The translations under genes were made by a program, and so were the position numbers. Positions 16,584-25,376 of a DNA stretch of 64,000 nt are shown here, one piece after another (position 1 is the stretch's first letter; the number at the start of each line of letters is the position of its first letter). The notes beneath the pieces were generated by a model. It saw nothing but the letters and a program-made list of their open reading frames with translations, had not been told where the DNA came from and ran no database searches. The stretch covers positions 8,711,001 through 8,775,000 of the forward strand of contig NZ_CP109485.1 of the NCBI RefSeq assembly GCF_035918235.1. The letters are read 5' to 3'. This DNA is from Streptomyces sp. NBC_01445. Lineage in GTDB: Bacteria > Actinomycetota > Actinomycetes > Streptomycetales > Streptomycetaceae.

Positions 16584-17363
16584 CTACTCCGAGGGATCCT
16601 CCACGGCCGCCGCGAGCAACCGCCGCGTCTCCGGCTCCACATGGTCGGCGTAGTACTCGTAGAGCGCCTCGCGGCCGAGCCGGGCCGCGCGCGGTGCGTC
16701 GCCCGAGCTGATCGCGTCGAGCACCTGCCGGTGGTGGGTGATCGAGCGCTCCATCCAGGCGGCGGCGTCCGTGGCGCCCGCGATCTTCTCCTCGATGACC
16801 CCGACCACCGCCTCGTGCACCGCGCGGGCGCACAGGCCGAGCAGGGAGTTGCCGCTCGCCTCGGCGATGGCCCGGTGGAAGAGGGCGTCCGCCTCGCTGA
16901 AGGCGTGCAGGTTTCCCGTCGACGACTCGCCGAGGCGCTCCATCCGGCCGATCTGCTCCCGCATGCGGGCCAGGTCGTCGGGGGTGTGCAGGCGCGCGGC
17001 GAGGCGGTTGCTCTCCGCGTCGAGCACCATGCGGAACTGCACCAGTTCGCCGAGCGAGGCGATACGGGAACGGGTCAGGCGGCTCAGGGCCTGGCTGAGG
17101 TTGTCCGGGGAGACGCCGAGGACCTCGGCGCCCAGCGGGTCGCCCGGGCGTGAGCGGATCAGGCCCGCCGACTGGAGCACGCGCAGCGCCTCGCGGACCG
17201 TCGAGCGGCCCACGTCGAAGCGCACGACGAGTTCGCGCTCCGCCGGGAGCCGGGAGCCGGGCGGCAGGTCGCCGCTGAGGATGCGCTCCTCGATCTGCTG
17301 GGCCACCCGCTGATAGGCGCGGACCGGCTTCACCGGCTGGAAGAGATCGTCGTCGGGCGCCAT
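16584..17363 (-). CDS. GntR/FadR-family transcriptional regulator
   Basis: A 259-residue regulator. Residues 15-75 are the GntR winged helix (RVAQQIEERILSGDLPPGSRLPAERELVVRFDVGRSTVREALRVLQSAGLI). The remainder is the all-helical FCD ligand domain (FRMVLDAESNRLAARL, FHRAIAEASGN, HRQVLDAI), which in this subfamily often binds a carboxylate through a metal. The ATG at 17363 has AGAGG upstream. It is divergent from the M20-to-acylase operon, and a perfect TGGT-N3-ACCA palindrome lies between, so it is almost certainly the operon's repressor with a pathway intermediate as inducer. Confidence 0.93.
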   Translation of the reverse strand: MAPDDDLFQPVKPVRAYQRVAQQIEERILSGDLPPGSRLPAERELVVRFDVGRSTVREALRVLQSAGLIRSRPGDPLGAEVLGVSPDNLSQALSRLTRSRIASLGELVQFRMVLDAESNRLAARLHTPDDLARMREQIGRMERLGESSTGNLHAFSEADALFHRAIAEASGNSLLGLCARAVHEAVVGVIEEKIAGATDAAAWMERSITHHRQVLDAISSGDAPRAARLGREALYEYYADHVEPETRRLLAAAVEDPSE

Positions 17364-17455
17364 GTGCCTCTCCGTGTCGGGCCGTTGCGCCGGAGTGAAT
17401 CCATGATCCGGCCATTGACCCGGGCGTGAACGTGGGGGCAGAGTACGGGAAATCA

Positions 17456-17470
17456 ACTGGTCTGACCAGT
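17456..17470. promoter_or_regulatory. FadR-type operator
   Basis: ACTGGTCTGACCAGT is a perfect palindrome (7-base arms, single central T) and contains the TGGTnnnACCA core recognised by FadR-subfamily GntR proteins. It lies 36 bases upstream of the M20 start and 92 bases upstream of the regulator start, so one bound dimer could control both directions. Confidence 0.8.
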
Positions 17471-17506
17471 CGACTGGCCTCGTGGCCGCCCCGACTTGGA
17501 GGTGCG

Positions 17507-18742
17507 ATGCGTTCCCGCTCAAGAGCCCTGCCCGTCCCCGTGACCGACGCCGCGGCCGCTGTCGCCCTCACGCAGGAACTCGTCCGGCTGCGCACCGTCA
17601 ACGCCGCGGGAGCCACCGAGGTGGAGCGCCCCGCGGCCGACCTCGTCCAGCGGCTCTTCACGGAGTTCGGCTGGAAGTACGAGGTGGTGGAGGTCGTCCC
17701 TGGGCGGCCCAACACCGTCGCGGTGGTCGAGGGCGGCGGCGGGGACGGCCCCACGCTGATGTTCGAGGGGCACATCGATGTCGTCACCGAGGGCGACACG
17801 GCCGACTGGACCGTCGATCCGTACGGCGCCGAGATCCGGGACGGAAAGCTCTGGGGTCGCGGCTCGGCCGACATGAAGTCCGGTGTCGCCGCCATGATCT
17901 ACGGGGTCCGAGCCCTTCAGCTGGCCGGGCCCTTCCCCGGCCGGATCGTCGTCGGCGTGCTCTGCGACGAGGAGGGGTTGATGCTCGGCGCGAAGGCGTT
18001 CGCCGCGTCACCGCTCGCCCGCGAGGTGGACGGCGTCATCGTCTGCGAGCCCGAGGGCTACGAGGTGTGCACCTCGGCGCGTGGCGGGATCCGCCTCCGT
18101 CTCGACCTGCACGGCGTGATGGCCCACGGTGCCATGCCGCAGGAGGGCAGAAGCCCGATCGTCGCCGGCGCCCGCATCGTCGAGGCGCTCGCCGCCGTGC
18201 AGGAGTGGGCCGAGGAGCGCTACGGCGAGCATCCGCACGCGGGCCGCGTCACCGTCACCCCGACCGTGCTGCTCGGCGGCGACCCCGACCAGCTCAACGT
18301 GATCCCCGCGCACGGCGTCGTCGGCATCGACGTACGGACCGTCCCGGGCACCGACCACACCGAACTCATCGAGCGTGTCAGGGAGTTCGCGCAGCGGGCG
18401 GCCTCCGGAGTGGGGGTGTCCGTCGAGGTCACCGTCGTCGACGACCGGCCCGCCGTCGAGATCCCCGAGGACCACCCCGTGGTCACCGCGCTCGTGGACG
18501 CACACCGCCGGGTGCACGGCGAAGCACCACCGTTCGGGGCCGTTCCCGGCACCACCGACGGCACGATCCTGACCCGCGACGCCGGTCTCGCCACCGTCGT
18601 CTACGGCCCCGGCGGCAAATGGATCGCGCACCAGGCCGACGAGTACGTCGAGGTGCGCGAGATCGCCGAGTACACGCGCGTGTACGCGGCCGCCGCGCAG
18701 GCCTTCCTCACCGCCCGTCCGGACGGGGGTGCGGCGCGATGA
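17507..18742 (+). CDS. M20-family amidohydrolase (ArgE/DapE type)
   Basis: A 411-residue dinuclear zinc hydrolase. Metal and catalytic motifs are present: GHIDVV (His89, Asp91), GRGSADMKSG, CDEEG with the general base Glu, VCEPEG, and the C-terminal AHQADEYV His. The lid domain lies between (about residues 190-310). Such enzymes deacylate N-acyl amino acids or cleave small peptides in the cytoplasm. The ATG at 17507 follows TTGGAGG. It is the first gene of the operon controlled by the FadR-type operator and overlaps the aldehyde dehydrogenase start by ATGA. The exact substrate is unknown; the context suggests an N-acylated amine or amino acid. Confidence 0.9.
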   Translation: MRSRSRALPVPVTDAAAAVALTQELVRLRTVNAAGATEVERPAADLVQRLFTEFGWKYEVVEVVPGRPNTVAVVEGGGGDGPTLMFEGHIDVVTEGDTADWTVDPYGAEIRDGKLWGRGSADMKSGVAAMIYGVRALQLAGPFPGRIVVGVLCDEEGLMLGAKAFAASPLAREVDGVIVCEPEGYEVCTSARGGIRLRLDLHGVMAHGAMPQEGRSPIVAGARIVEALAAVQEWAEERYGEHPHAGRVTVTPTVLLGGDPDQLNVIPAHGVVGIDVRTVPGTDHTELIERVREFAQRAASGVGVSVEVTVVDDRPAVEIPEDHPVVTALVDAHRRVHGEAPPFGAVPGTTDGTILTRDAGLATVVYGPGGKWIAHQADEYVEVREIAEYTRVYAAAAQAFLTARPDGGAAR

Positions 18743-20187
18743 CGTATCCGCGAGAAGTGCCCACGGGCCTGCCGGTCGGGGATGTCTGGGTTCCCGCGCC
18801 TTCGCAACAGCCCGTTGTCTTCCCGTACGACGGGAGCGAGTTCGCTTCGGCGCCCGTCGGCGACGTGGACCTCGCGCGGCGCGCCGTCGAGCACGCCGCC
18901 GGGCTCCGCAAGGAGGTCGCGGCCCTCTCTGCACGGGTGCGGCGGGACGTGCTCGCCGGTGTCGCGGCCGACCTGGAAGGCGTCTCGTCCCGGATGGCGG
19001 AGCTGCTCGTCCTGGAGACCGGGAAGCCGCGAGTCGACTGCGACATCGAGATGCAGCGCGCCGCCGCGACCTGGCGGGCCGCCGCCGACGAGGTGGCCCA
19101 CCTGCACGGCGAGACCGTCCCGCTGGACCTCCAGGCCTCCGGCGACGGCATGTTCGGGTTCTGGACGCGCAGGCCCATCGGGGTCGTCGTCGGCATCGCC
19201 GGCTTCAACTACCCCGTACTCCTCGCCTCCCACAAGATCGCCCCGGCGCTCGCCGTGGGCTGTCCCGTGATCGTGAAGCCCGCACCGGCGACGCCGCTCG
19301 CCACGCTCTGGCTCACCCATCTCGTCCGCGAGCGCCTCGCCGCGGCCGGCGCGCCGCCCGGAGCGGTCCAGCTCGTGACCGGCGACACCGAGGTGGGCCG
19401 CACCCTCACCACGCATCCCGACGTCGCGGCGGTCTCTTTCACCGGCTCCGCCACGGTCGGGCACCGCATCGCGCGCGACGCGGCGCCCCGCAAGGTCGTC
19501 CTCGAACTCGGCTCCAACGCGGCGCTCGTCGTCGCGGCGGACGCCGACCTCGACGCGGCCGCCGACGCCGTGGCGCGCGGCGGCTACTACGCGTCCGGGC
19601 AGGCGTGCATCTCGGTCCAGCGGGTCATCGCCGTCGAGGAGATCGCCGGCGCCCTGGAGAAGAAGATCGCCGAACGGCTGCCCGACGTCGTGGTCGGCGA
19701 CCCGCGCGACGCCGGCACTCGGGTCTCCGCGCTCATCGACGAAGCCGCCACCGAGCGCGTCCTGGACTGGATCGGCCGGGCCAGGGCGGCCGGTGCCCGG
19801 GTCGTCGCGGGCGGAGGTCGCACCGGCACGAGGTGCCTCGCCCCGACCCTGCTCGCGGACGTCCCCGACGGCGAACCCGCCTGGGACGAGGAGGTGTTCG
19901 GCCCCGTCGTGTGCCTGCGCACCGTCCCCGGCCTCGATGCCGCGTACGACCTGGTCAACGCGAGCCGGTACGGGCTGCACGCCGCGGTCTACACCCGCGA
20001 CCTCGGCGCCGCCTTCCGCGCGGTCGACGCGCTCGACGTCGGCGGCGTCGTCATCAACGAAGTCCCCGGCTACCGCAGCGACATCGCCCCGTACGGAGGC
20101 GTCAAGGACTCCGGCACCGGACGCGAGGGGCCACGGTTCGCCATCGAGGAGCTGACGGTCACGCGGATGGCCGTCATCCGCCCCTGA
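18739..20187 (+). CDS. NAD(P)-dependent aldehyde dehydrogenase
   Basis: A 482-residue member of the ALDH superfamily that oxidises an aldehyde to a carboxylate. The catalytic set is complete: Asn157 in GFNYP, Glu256 in LELGSNAA and Cys290 in SGQACISVQR, plus VSFTGSATVG for cofactor binding and the C-terminal PYGGVKDSGTGREG. It starts in an ATGA overlap with the M20 gene, so the two are co-translated. It probably oxidises an aldehyde released after amide cleavage or alcohol oxidation by the SDR that follows 37 bases downstream. Confidence 0.93.
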   Translation: MTYPREVPTGLPVGDVWVPAPSQQPVVFPYDGSEFASAPVGDVDLARRAVEHAAGLRKEVAALSARVRRDVLAGVAADLEGVSSRMAELLVLETGKPRVDCDIEMQRAAATWRAAADEVAHLHGETVPLDLQASGDGMFGFWTRRPIGVVVGIAGFNYPVLLASHKIAPALAVGCPVIVKPAPATPLATLWLTHLVRERLAAAGAPPGAVQLVTGDTEVGRTLTTHPDVAAVSFTGSATVGHRIARDAAPRKVVLELGSNAALVVAADADLDAAADAVARGGYYASGQACISVQRVIAVEEIAGALEKKIAERLPDVVVGDPRDAGTRVSALIDEAATERVLDWIGRARAAGARVVAGGGRTGTRCLAPTLLADVPDGEPAWDEEVFGPVVCLRTVPGLDAAYDLVNASRYGLHAAVYTRDLGAAFRAVDALDVGGVVINEVPGYRSDIAPYGGVKDSGTGREGPRFAIEELTVTRMAVIRP

Positions 20188-20224
20188 CGGATCACCTCAG
20201 CAGACAGAAAGGCAGCAGCACTTC

Positions 20225-21013
20225 ATGGACTACGCGAATCTGTTCCGGCTCGACGGCAGGCGCGTCGCGGTCGTCGGCGGAGCGGGCGGCATCGGCCGTG
20301 AGGTCGTCCGCGCGCTCGTCGCCCAGGGCGCCGACGTCGTGGTCGCCGACCGGGACGAGAAGGGCGCCGAGCAGACCGTCGCCCTGGCCGGCGCGGACGC
20401 GGTCCGGTCCGGCACCGCGTCCGCCTACGCCCTCGATGTCCTCGACCCCGAGGCGATCCGCGCCGCCGCCGACGTGTGGGGCCCCCTCGACGCGCTTGTC
20501 GTCACCGTCGGCGCCAACGTCCGCAAACGCATCGCCGACTACACGCTCGACGAGTTCGACCGCGTCATCGCCCTGAACCTGCGGGCCTATGTCAGCCTCG
20601 TCCAGACGTTCGCCCCCGGCATGGCGGAGCGCGGCCGCGGCAGCGTCGTCGGCTTCGCCTCCATGCGGGCCTTCCAGGTGGAGCCGGGCCAGAGCGTGTA
20701 CGCCGCGTCGAAGGCCGGCCTCATCCAGTTCCTGCGCACCGCCGCCGCCGAATGGGGCCCACGGGGCGTGCGGTTCAACGCCGTCGCCCCCGGCGTAGTC
20801 CGCACCCCGCTCACCGACCAGATCGCGGCGGACCCCGCCTGGTACGACGCCTACGCCCAGGCCTCCGCGCTCAGGCGCTGGGCTCGCGCCGACGAACTCG
20901 CCGGTGCCGTCGCGTACTTGGTCTCCGACGCGTCGACGTACGTCACCGGCAGCGTCCTGACCGTCGACGGCGGCTGGACCGCGGTCGACGGCCGCTACGA
21001 CCCCGCGCTCTGA
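20225..21013 (+). CDS. Short-chain dehydrogenase/reductase
   Basis: A 262-residue classical SDR. The cofactor motif is GGAGGIG with ADRD after strand 2, favouring NAD over NADP. VTVGANVRKR and NLRAY follow, and the active site has Ser in FASMRAF and YAASK (Tyr, Lys). The C-terminal YVTGSVLTVDGGW is typical. An AGAAAGG ribosome site precedes the ATG. Position between the ALDH and transporter genes suggests alcohol or hydroxy-acid oxidation in the same pathway. Confidence 0.92.
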   Translation: MDYANLFRLDGRRVAVVGGAGGIGREVVRALVAQGADVVVADRDEKGAEQTVALAGADAVRSGTASAYALDVLDPEAIRAAADVWGPLDALVVTVGANVRKRIADYTLDEFDRVIALNLRAYVSLVQTFAPGMAERGRGSVVGFASMRAFQVEPGQSVYAASKAGLIQFLRTAAAEWGPRGVRFNAVAPGVVRTPLTDQIAADPAWYDAYAQASALRRWARADELAGAVAYLVSDASTYVTGSVLTVDGGWTAVDGRYDPAL

Positions 21014-21045
21014 ACATCCGCCGCCCTTCCCCCTCAAGGAAGTTC

Positions 21046-21393
21046 ATGTCCCCCACAGACGAGGCCGCCGGCCGCTCCCCGGAGCCGGACCCGCGCGAGG
21101 CCGACCCCCTCGGTTCCCCGCAGCCCGACCCCCTCGAAGGACTCCCCACCCTCGGCGGCCAGGCGCGCCGCTCCCTCTGGATGCTGCTCGTGCCCGTCGT
21201 CCTCTACGGCGCCGCGCCCTTCGTCGCCAACCGCATCGAACCCCGCATCCTGGGTGTCCCGTTCCTGCTGGCCTGGGTCATCGCCGCCACGGTCATCAGC
21301 CCCGTCGCCATCTGGCTGGTCGCCCGCTTCGACCCGGCGTACCGCACCGGCGCCGTCGAACCCGTCCCCGCCGACGAGGGAGGCGCCCGATGA
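21046..21393 (+). CDS. DUF3311 small membrane protein
   Basis: A 115-residue protein with a disordered, acidic N-terminus and two transmembrane helices (LWMLLVPVVLYGAAPFVANRIEP, LGVPFLLAWVIAATVISPVAIWLV). DUF3311 proteins are characteristically encoded immediately before a sodium:solute symporter, as here, where its stop overlaps the symporter start by ATGA. It is probably an accessory subunit of that transporter. Confidence 0.88.
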   Translation: MSPTDEAAGRSPEPDPREADPLGSPQPDPLEGLPTLGGQARRSLWMLLVPVVLYGAAPFVANRIEPRILGVPFLLAWVIAATVISPVAIWLVARFDPAYRTGAVEPVPADEGGAR

Positions 21394-22910
21394 GCGGCTC
21401 CGCAGCCGTCGCGACGACCGTGTTCGGCCTGGCCATGGTCGCCACCATCCTGATCGGCCTGCTCAGCGCGCGCGGCCGGTCCAAGGGCCTCGCCGAGTGG
21501 TCGGTGTCCAGCCGCGGCCTCGGCGTGATGTTCATCTGGCTCCTGATGGCCGGCGAGACGTACACCAGCTTCTCGTTCCTGGGGACCGCCGGCTGGTCGT
21601 ACTCCTTCGGCGCCCCGATCCTCTACCTCGTCGCCTATCTCACCGTGGGCTTCGCCGTCGCCTACATCGTGGGCCCCGCCCTGTGGACGTACGCCTCTCG
21701 GCACAGTCTCATCTCGATCGCCGATATCGCTGAATTCCGGTTCCGCTCACGGCCGTTGGGGATTCTTGTCGCCGTCGTCGGGACCGTGTTCCTCGTGCCG
21801 TACATCCAGGTGCAGATCCAGGGCATGGGCGTCGTCGTCAACGCGATGACGTACGGGAGCGTCGACCTGCACGTCGCCGCCGTCATCTCGTTCGTCGTCG
21901 CCGAGGTGTTCATCCTCGTGTCGGGGCTGCGCGGATCCGCCTGGGTGAGCGCCCTCAAGGACGTACTCGTGATCCTCGCGGTCGTCTTCCTCGCGGTCTA
22001 CATCCCCATGCACTACCTCGGCGGATTCTCCGACTTCATGCAGCGCATGGTCACCGAGAAGCCCGAGTGGCTCACCTTCCCCGGACACGTGTCCGGCGGG
22101 CGCGACGCCGCCTGGTTCCTGAGCACCGTCGTCCTCAACGCCGTCACCATCACCATCTTCCCGACCACCGTGGCCGGCTACCTCAGCGCGAAGAGCCCCA
22201 ACGCGCTGCGGCGCAACGCCCTGCTGCTGCCGTGGTACCAGCTGCTCCTGTTCGTACCGATGATGGTCGGCGCCACCGCGCTGTTCGTGCTGCCGGGCCT
22301 CGGCAACCCCGACCTCGCCCTGTTCAAGCTGGTCACTGACTCGCTGCCGTCGCCCGTCGTGGCGGTCATCGGCGTCGCGGGCGCCCTGTCGGCGATCGTG
22401 CCGATGAGCGTCTTCATGCTGTCCATCGGGACCCTGTGGGGAAAGACCGTCCTCGGCGGCGGCAATGGCGCCGACCCGCGCCGCCCGCGGCCGGCCGTCA
22501 CCGACGACCACGACCTGCGCACCAAGCGCCGCTCGCAGGCGGTCTGCGTCCTCGCTGGCCTGGTCGCGCTCGGCGGCAGCCTCTTCTACCCCAACACGCT
22601 CGTCCAGCTGTCCGTCCTGTCCTACGAGGGCCTGGCCCAGCTCGTGCCCGTCGTGCTGCTCTCCCTGTTCTGGCGGCGAATGACCGCTCGCGCCGGGATC
22701 TCCGGCATGCTCGTCGGGCTCGTCGTGATGACGGGGCTGTGGGCCACTGACAACGACCCGTGGCACGGGGTCAACGGCGGCATCATCGCGCTGGCCGCGA
22801 ACCTGGTGGTGACGTTCGCGGTCACCCGCGCGACACCGGCCCCGAGCGCCCCCGCCCCGCAACGGCCCACTGTCCCGGCCGCCTCGGCGGCCGCGGTGAA
22901 GGAGTCCTGA
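21390..22910 (+). CDS. Sodium:solute symporter (SSS family)
   Basis: A 506-residue carrier with about 13 hydrophobic helices. SSS features include WSVSSRGLGVMFIWLLMAGETYTSFSFLGTAGWSYSFGAP, SIADIAEFRFRSR, and LSAKSPNALRRNALLLPWYQL with the substrate/Na+ core helices. Proteins with a DUF3311 partner commonly import carboxylates, amino acids or related solutes. Start and stop both overlap neighbours by ATGA, so it is fully embedded in the operon. It would bring in the substrate that the acylase, M20, SDR and ALDH enzymes break down. Confidence 0.92.
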   Translation: MSGSAAVATTVFGLAMVATILIGLLSARGRSKGLAEWSVSSRGLGVMFIWLLMAGETYTSFSFLGTAGWSYSFGAPILYLVAYLTVGFAVAYIVGPALWTYASRHSLISIADIAEFRFRSRPLGILVAVVGTVFLVPYIQVQIQGMGVVVNAMTYGSVDLHVAAVISFVVAEVFILVSGLRGSAWVSALKDVLVILAVVFLAVYIPMHYLGGFSDFMQRMVTEKPEWLTFPGHVSGGRDAAWFLSTVVLNAVTITIFPTTVAGYLSAKSPNALRRNALLLPWYQLLLFVPMMVGATALFVLPGLGNPDLALFKLVTDSLPSPVVAVIGVAGALSAIVPMSVFMLSIGTLWGKTVLGGGNGADPRRPRPAVTDDHDLRTKRRSQAVCVLAGLVALGGSLFYPNTLVQLSVLSYEGLAQLVPVVLLSLFWRRMTARAGISGMLVGLVVMTGLWATDNDPWHGVNGGIIALAANLVVTFAVTRATPAPSAPAPQRPTVPAASAAAVKES

Positions 22911-23014
22911 TGATCGACGAGACCGCACCCGTCCTCCACCGCGCCGCCCACATCGGAAGCCGGAGCGGCGCCGGCCCCCAGGCGTACGCGGCGACGGGGG
23001 AGGCGTACCGGTGA
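22910..23014 (+). CDS. Candidate 34-aa linker ORF between symporter and acylase
   Basis: The ATG overlaps the symporter stop (ATGA), preceded by AAGGAG, and its TGA overlaps the GTG of the acylase (GTGA). The 34-residue product (MIDETAPVLH, RSGAGPQAY) has no domain and no membrane helix. It may exist only to couple translation of the acylase to the symporter, or it may be a small accessory peptide. Coding is supported solely by the double overlap and the ribosome site. Confidence 0.5.
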   Translation: MIDETAPVLHRAAHIGSRSGAGPQAYAATGEAYR

Positions 23015-25347
23015 ACTCGCAAGCAGCGAACGACTTCGAGATACCCGGCCTCGCCGGACCTGTGGAGATCCTCGTCGACCAGTGGGGCGTCCCTCATCTC
23101 TACGCCGGCTCCCAGGACGACCTGTTCCTGGCGCAGGGCTTCAACGCGGCCCGCGACCGCCTCTTCCAGCTGGACCTGTGGCGCCGCCGCGGACTCGGCC
23201 TCCTGTCCGAGGTGTTCGGCAAGCGGTACGTCGAACACGACCGCGCCGCCCGCCTGTTCCTCTATCGCGGCGACATGGCCGAGGAGTGGAGCGCGTACGG
23301 CGAGGACACCGAACAGATCACCACGGCGTTCGTGAACGGCATCAACGCCTACGTGTCCCTGTGCCGCCGCGACCCCTCCCAACTCCCGCCGGAATTCGCA
23401 ACGTTGGGCTACGAGCCGGCATTCTGGAAGCCCTCGGACGTCGCCCGGATCCGCAGTCACGGCCTGCAGTACAACCTCCACGACGAGGTCGCCCGCGCCT
23501 TCACCCTGCGCGACCACGGCACCGACGTCGAAGACTTGCGCCGCCGCCGCGAACCCGCCCCGCACCACCTCACCGTCCCCGAGGGCCTCGATCTGAGCGT
23601 CATCCCGGACGACGTGCTGCGCGTGTACGACCTCGCGACGGTCCCGCCCTGGCCCGACGCCGCCGCCCTCCAGGGCAGCGACGGCTCCAACAACTGGGTG
23701 CTCGCGCCGTCCCGGACCGTCACCGGCCGCCCCATCCTCGCCAACGACCCGCACCGCGCGGTCACCCTGCCCGCGCTGCGCTACATCGCGCACCTGACCG
23801 CACCCGGCATCGACGTCATCGGCGCGGGCGAACCCGCCCTGCCCGGCCTCTCCATCGGCCACAACGGGAACATCGCCTTCGGCTTCACGATCTTCCCGAT
23901 CGACCAGGAGGACCTGTACGTCTACGAGACCGACCCCGACAACCCCCGCGCCTACCGCTACCAAGGCCGCTGGGAAGCCATGACCCGCGTCACCGAGACG
24001 ATCCCGGTCAAGGACGGGGAGCCGGTCGAGGCCGAGCTGTGGTTCACCCGGCACGGCCCGGTTATCCACGAACACCCCACGCGCGGCGCCGCGTTCGCCG
24101 TGCGAGCCGCCTGGCTCGGTCCCGGCATGGCGCCCTACCTCGGCAGCACCGGCTACATGCGGGCCGAAGGCCCCGACGCGTTCCTCGCCGCCCTGCGCCG
24201 CTGGGGCGCGCCCGGCGAGAACCAGGTGTACGCCGCGCCCGACGGCACCGTCGGCTGGCGCCCCGCGGGCCGCGTCCCGGTCCGCCCGAACTGGGACGGC
24301 ACCCTGCCCGTGCCCGGCGACGGCCGCTTCGAATGGGACGGCTTCCTCGACGCCGACGCGCTGCCCGCCGAACGCGACCCGGACCAGGGCTGGTTCGCCA
24401 CCGCCAACCAGATGAACCTGCCGCCCGGCTACCCGAACGACCGCGACACGGTCACGTACGACTGGTACGCCCCCACCCGCCACCACCGCATCGCCGAAGA
24501 GCTCGACGCGCGCACGGACTGGACCGTCGAGGACTGTGTACGGCTCCAGACAGACACGGTCAGCCTGCCCGCGCGCCGCATCCTGCCGCTGCTCGCCGAT
24601 CTGGCCGGCGACGACGAACTGACGGCGCGGGCCATCGGCCTGCTGCGGCACTGGGACGCCGACGTCACGGCGGACTCGGCGGCCGCCGCGCTCTTCGAGA
24701 TCTGGTACCGCCGCCATCTGCGCCCCGCCGTCTTCGGCAAGGCACTGCAACAAGTCGTCCCCGACGCCGAACTCGCTGCGGCCCTCGCCCGGATCCTGCC
24801 GCCCGACGACCCGACCTCCGACCCCCGCGTCGACCTGGACCTGCTCACCGGCGAGGAGACCACCCTCGACCCGGGCACCCTGCTCACCACTCTGACCGCC
24901 GCCGTCGCCGAGCTCTCCGCCCTCCTCGGACCCGACCCGGCCGCATGGACCTGGGGCGCGCTCCACCACGCCCGCGTGTTCCACCCGTTGACCGCCCTCC
25001 ACGACGGACCGCAGCCGCCGTGGGCGTCGGTCGGTCCCGCCCCGCGCGGCGGCAGCGGTGACACGGTGGGCGTCGCGCCCTACGGACCCGACTTCCGCCA
25101 GACGACGGGCGCCACGTTCCGCCTGGTCGTCGACGTCGGCTCCTGGGACGACTCGGTGGCCATGAACTCACCTGGCCAGTCCGGGAATCCGGACAGCGAG
25201 CACTACAGCGACCTGTTCGCCACTTGGGCCGCCGACGGCTCCTTCCCGCTCCTCTACACCCGCGGGCAAGTGGAGAAGCACACGACGCGGACGATCACCC
25301 TGCGACCGCCCGCGCCGGCCACCACTCAGGACCCGAACGGGAGGTAG
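23011..25347 (+). CDS. Penicillin-acylase-family Ntn hydrolase, cytosolic
   Basis: A 778-residue precursor of an N-terminal-nucleophile amidase (S45 family). The alpha part is residues 1-225 (VPHLYAGSQDDLFLAQGFNAARDRLFQLDLWRRRG). Self-cleavage would expose Ser226 in GSDGSNNWVLAPSRT, starting the beta subunit with the conserved PILANDPH, PGLSIGHNGNIAFG and FRLVVDVGSWDDSVAMNSPGQSGNP. Unlike exported relatives it has no signal peptide and starts at DFEIPGLAGPVEILVD, so it should work in the cytoplasm on imported substrate. Relatives cleave beta-lactam side chains, acyl-homoserine lactones or N-acyl amines. It is the last gene of the operon; which amide it cleaves is open. Confidence 0.92.
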   Translation: MNSQAANDFEIPGLAGPVEILVDQWGVPHLYAGSQDDLFLAQGFNAARDRLFQLDLWRRRGLGLLSEVFGKRYVEHDRAARLFLYRGDMAEEWSAYGEDTEQITTAFVNGINAYVSLCRRDPSQLPPEFATLGYEPAFWKPSDVARIRSHGLQYNLHDEVARAFTLRDHGTDVEDLRRRREPAPHHLTVPEGLDLSVIPDDVLRVYDLATVPPWPDAAALQGSDGSNNWVLAPSRTVTGRPILANDPHRAVTLPALRYIAHLTAPGIDVIGAGEPALPGLSIGHNGNIAFGFTIFPIDQEDLYVYETDPDNPRAYRYQGRWEAMTRVTETIPVKDGEPVEAELWFTRHGPVIHEHPTRGAAFAVRAAWLGPGMAPYLGSTGYMRAEGPDAFLAALRRWGAPGENQVYAAPDGTVGWRPAGRVPVRPNWDGTLPVPGDGRFEWDGFLDADALPAERDPDQGWFATANQMNLPPGYPNDRDTVTYDWYAPTRHHRIAEELDARTDWTVEDCVRLQTDTVSLPARRILPLLADLAGDDELTARAIGLLRHWDADVTADSAAAALFEIWYRRHLRPAVFGKALQQVVPDAELAAALARILPPDDPTSDPRVDLDLLTGEETTLDPGTLLTTLTAAVAELSALLGPDPAAWTWGALHHARVFHPLTALHDGPQPPWASVGPAPRGGSGDTVGVAPYGPDFRQTTGATFRLVVDVGSWDDSVAMNSPGQSGNPDSEHYSDLFATWAADGSFPLLYTRGQVEKHTTRTITLRPPAPATTQDPNGR

Positions 25348-25376
25348 GCCACGTCACTGGTCCTGGCCCAGCCCTG

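Noticed and set aside
22822..25002. A 726-codon open frame on the minus strand across the acylase gene
   Set aside because: It mirrors the third-position GC bias of the real plus-strand acylase; its product is low-complexity Gly/Val/Arg/Asp with no domain and no start signal.
23011..25347. Beta-lactam resistance by the penicillin-acylase homologue
   Set aside because: The protein lacks a signal peptide and sits in a catabolic operon with an importer, so degradation of a nutrient is a better reading than drug resistance.
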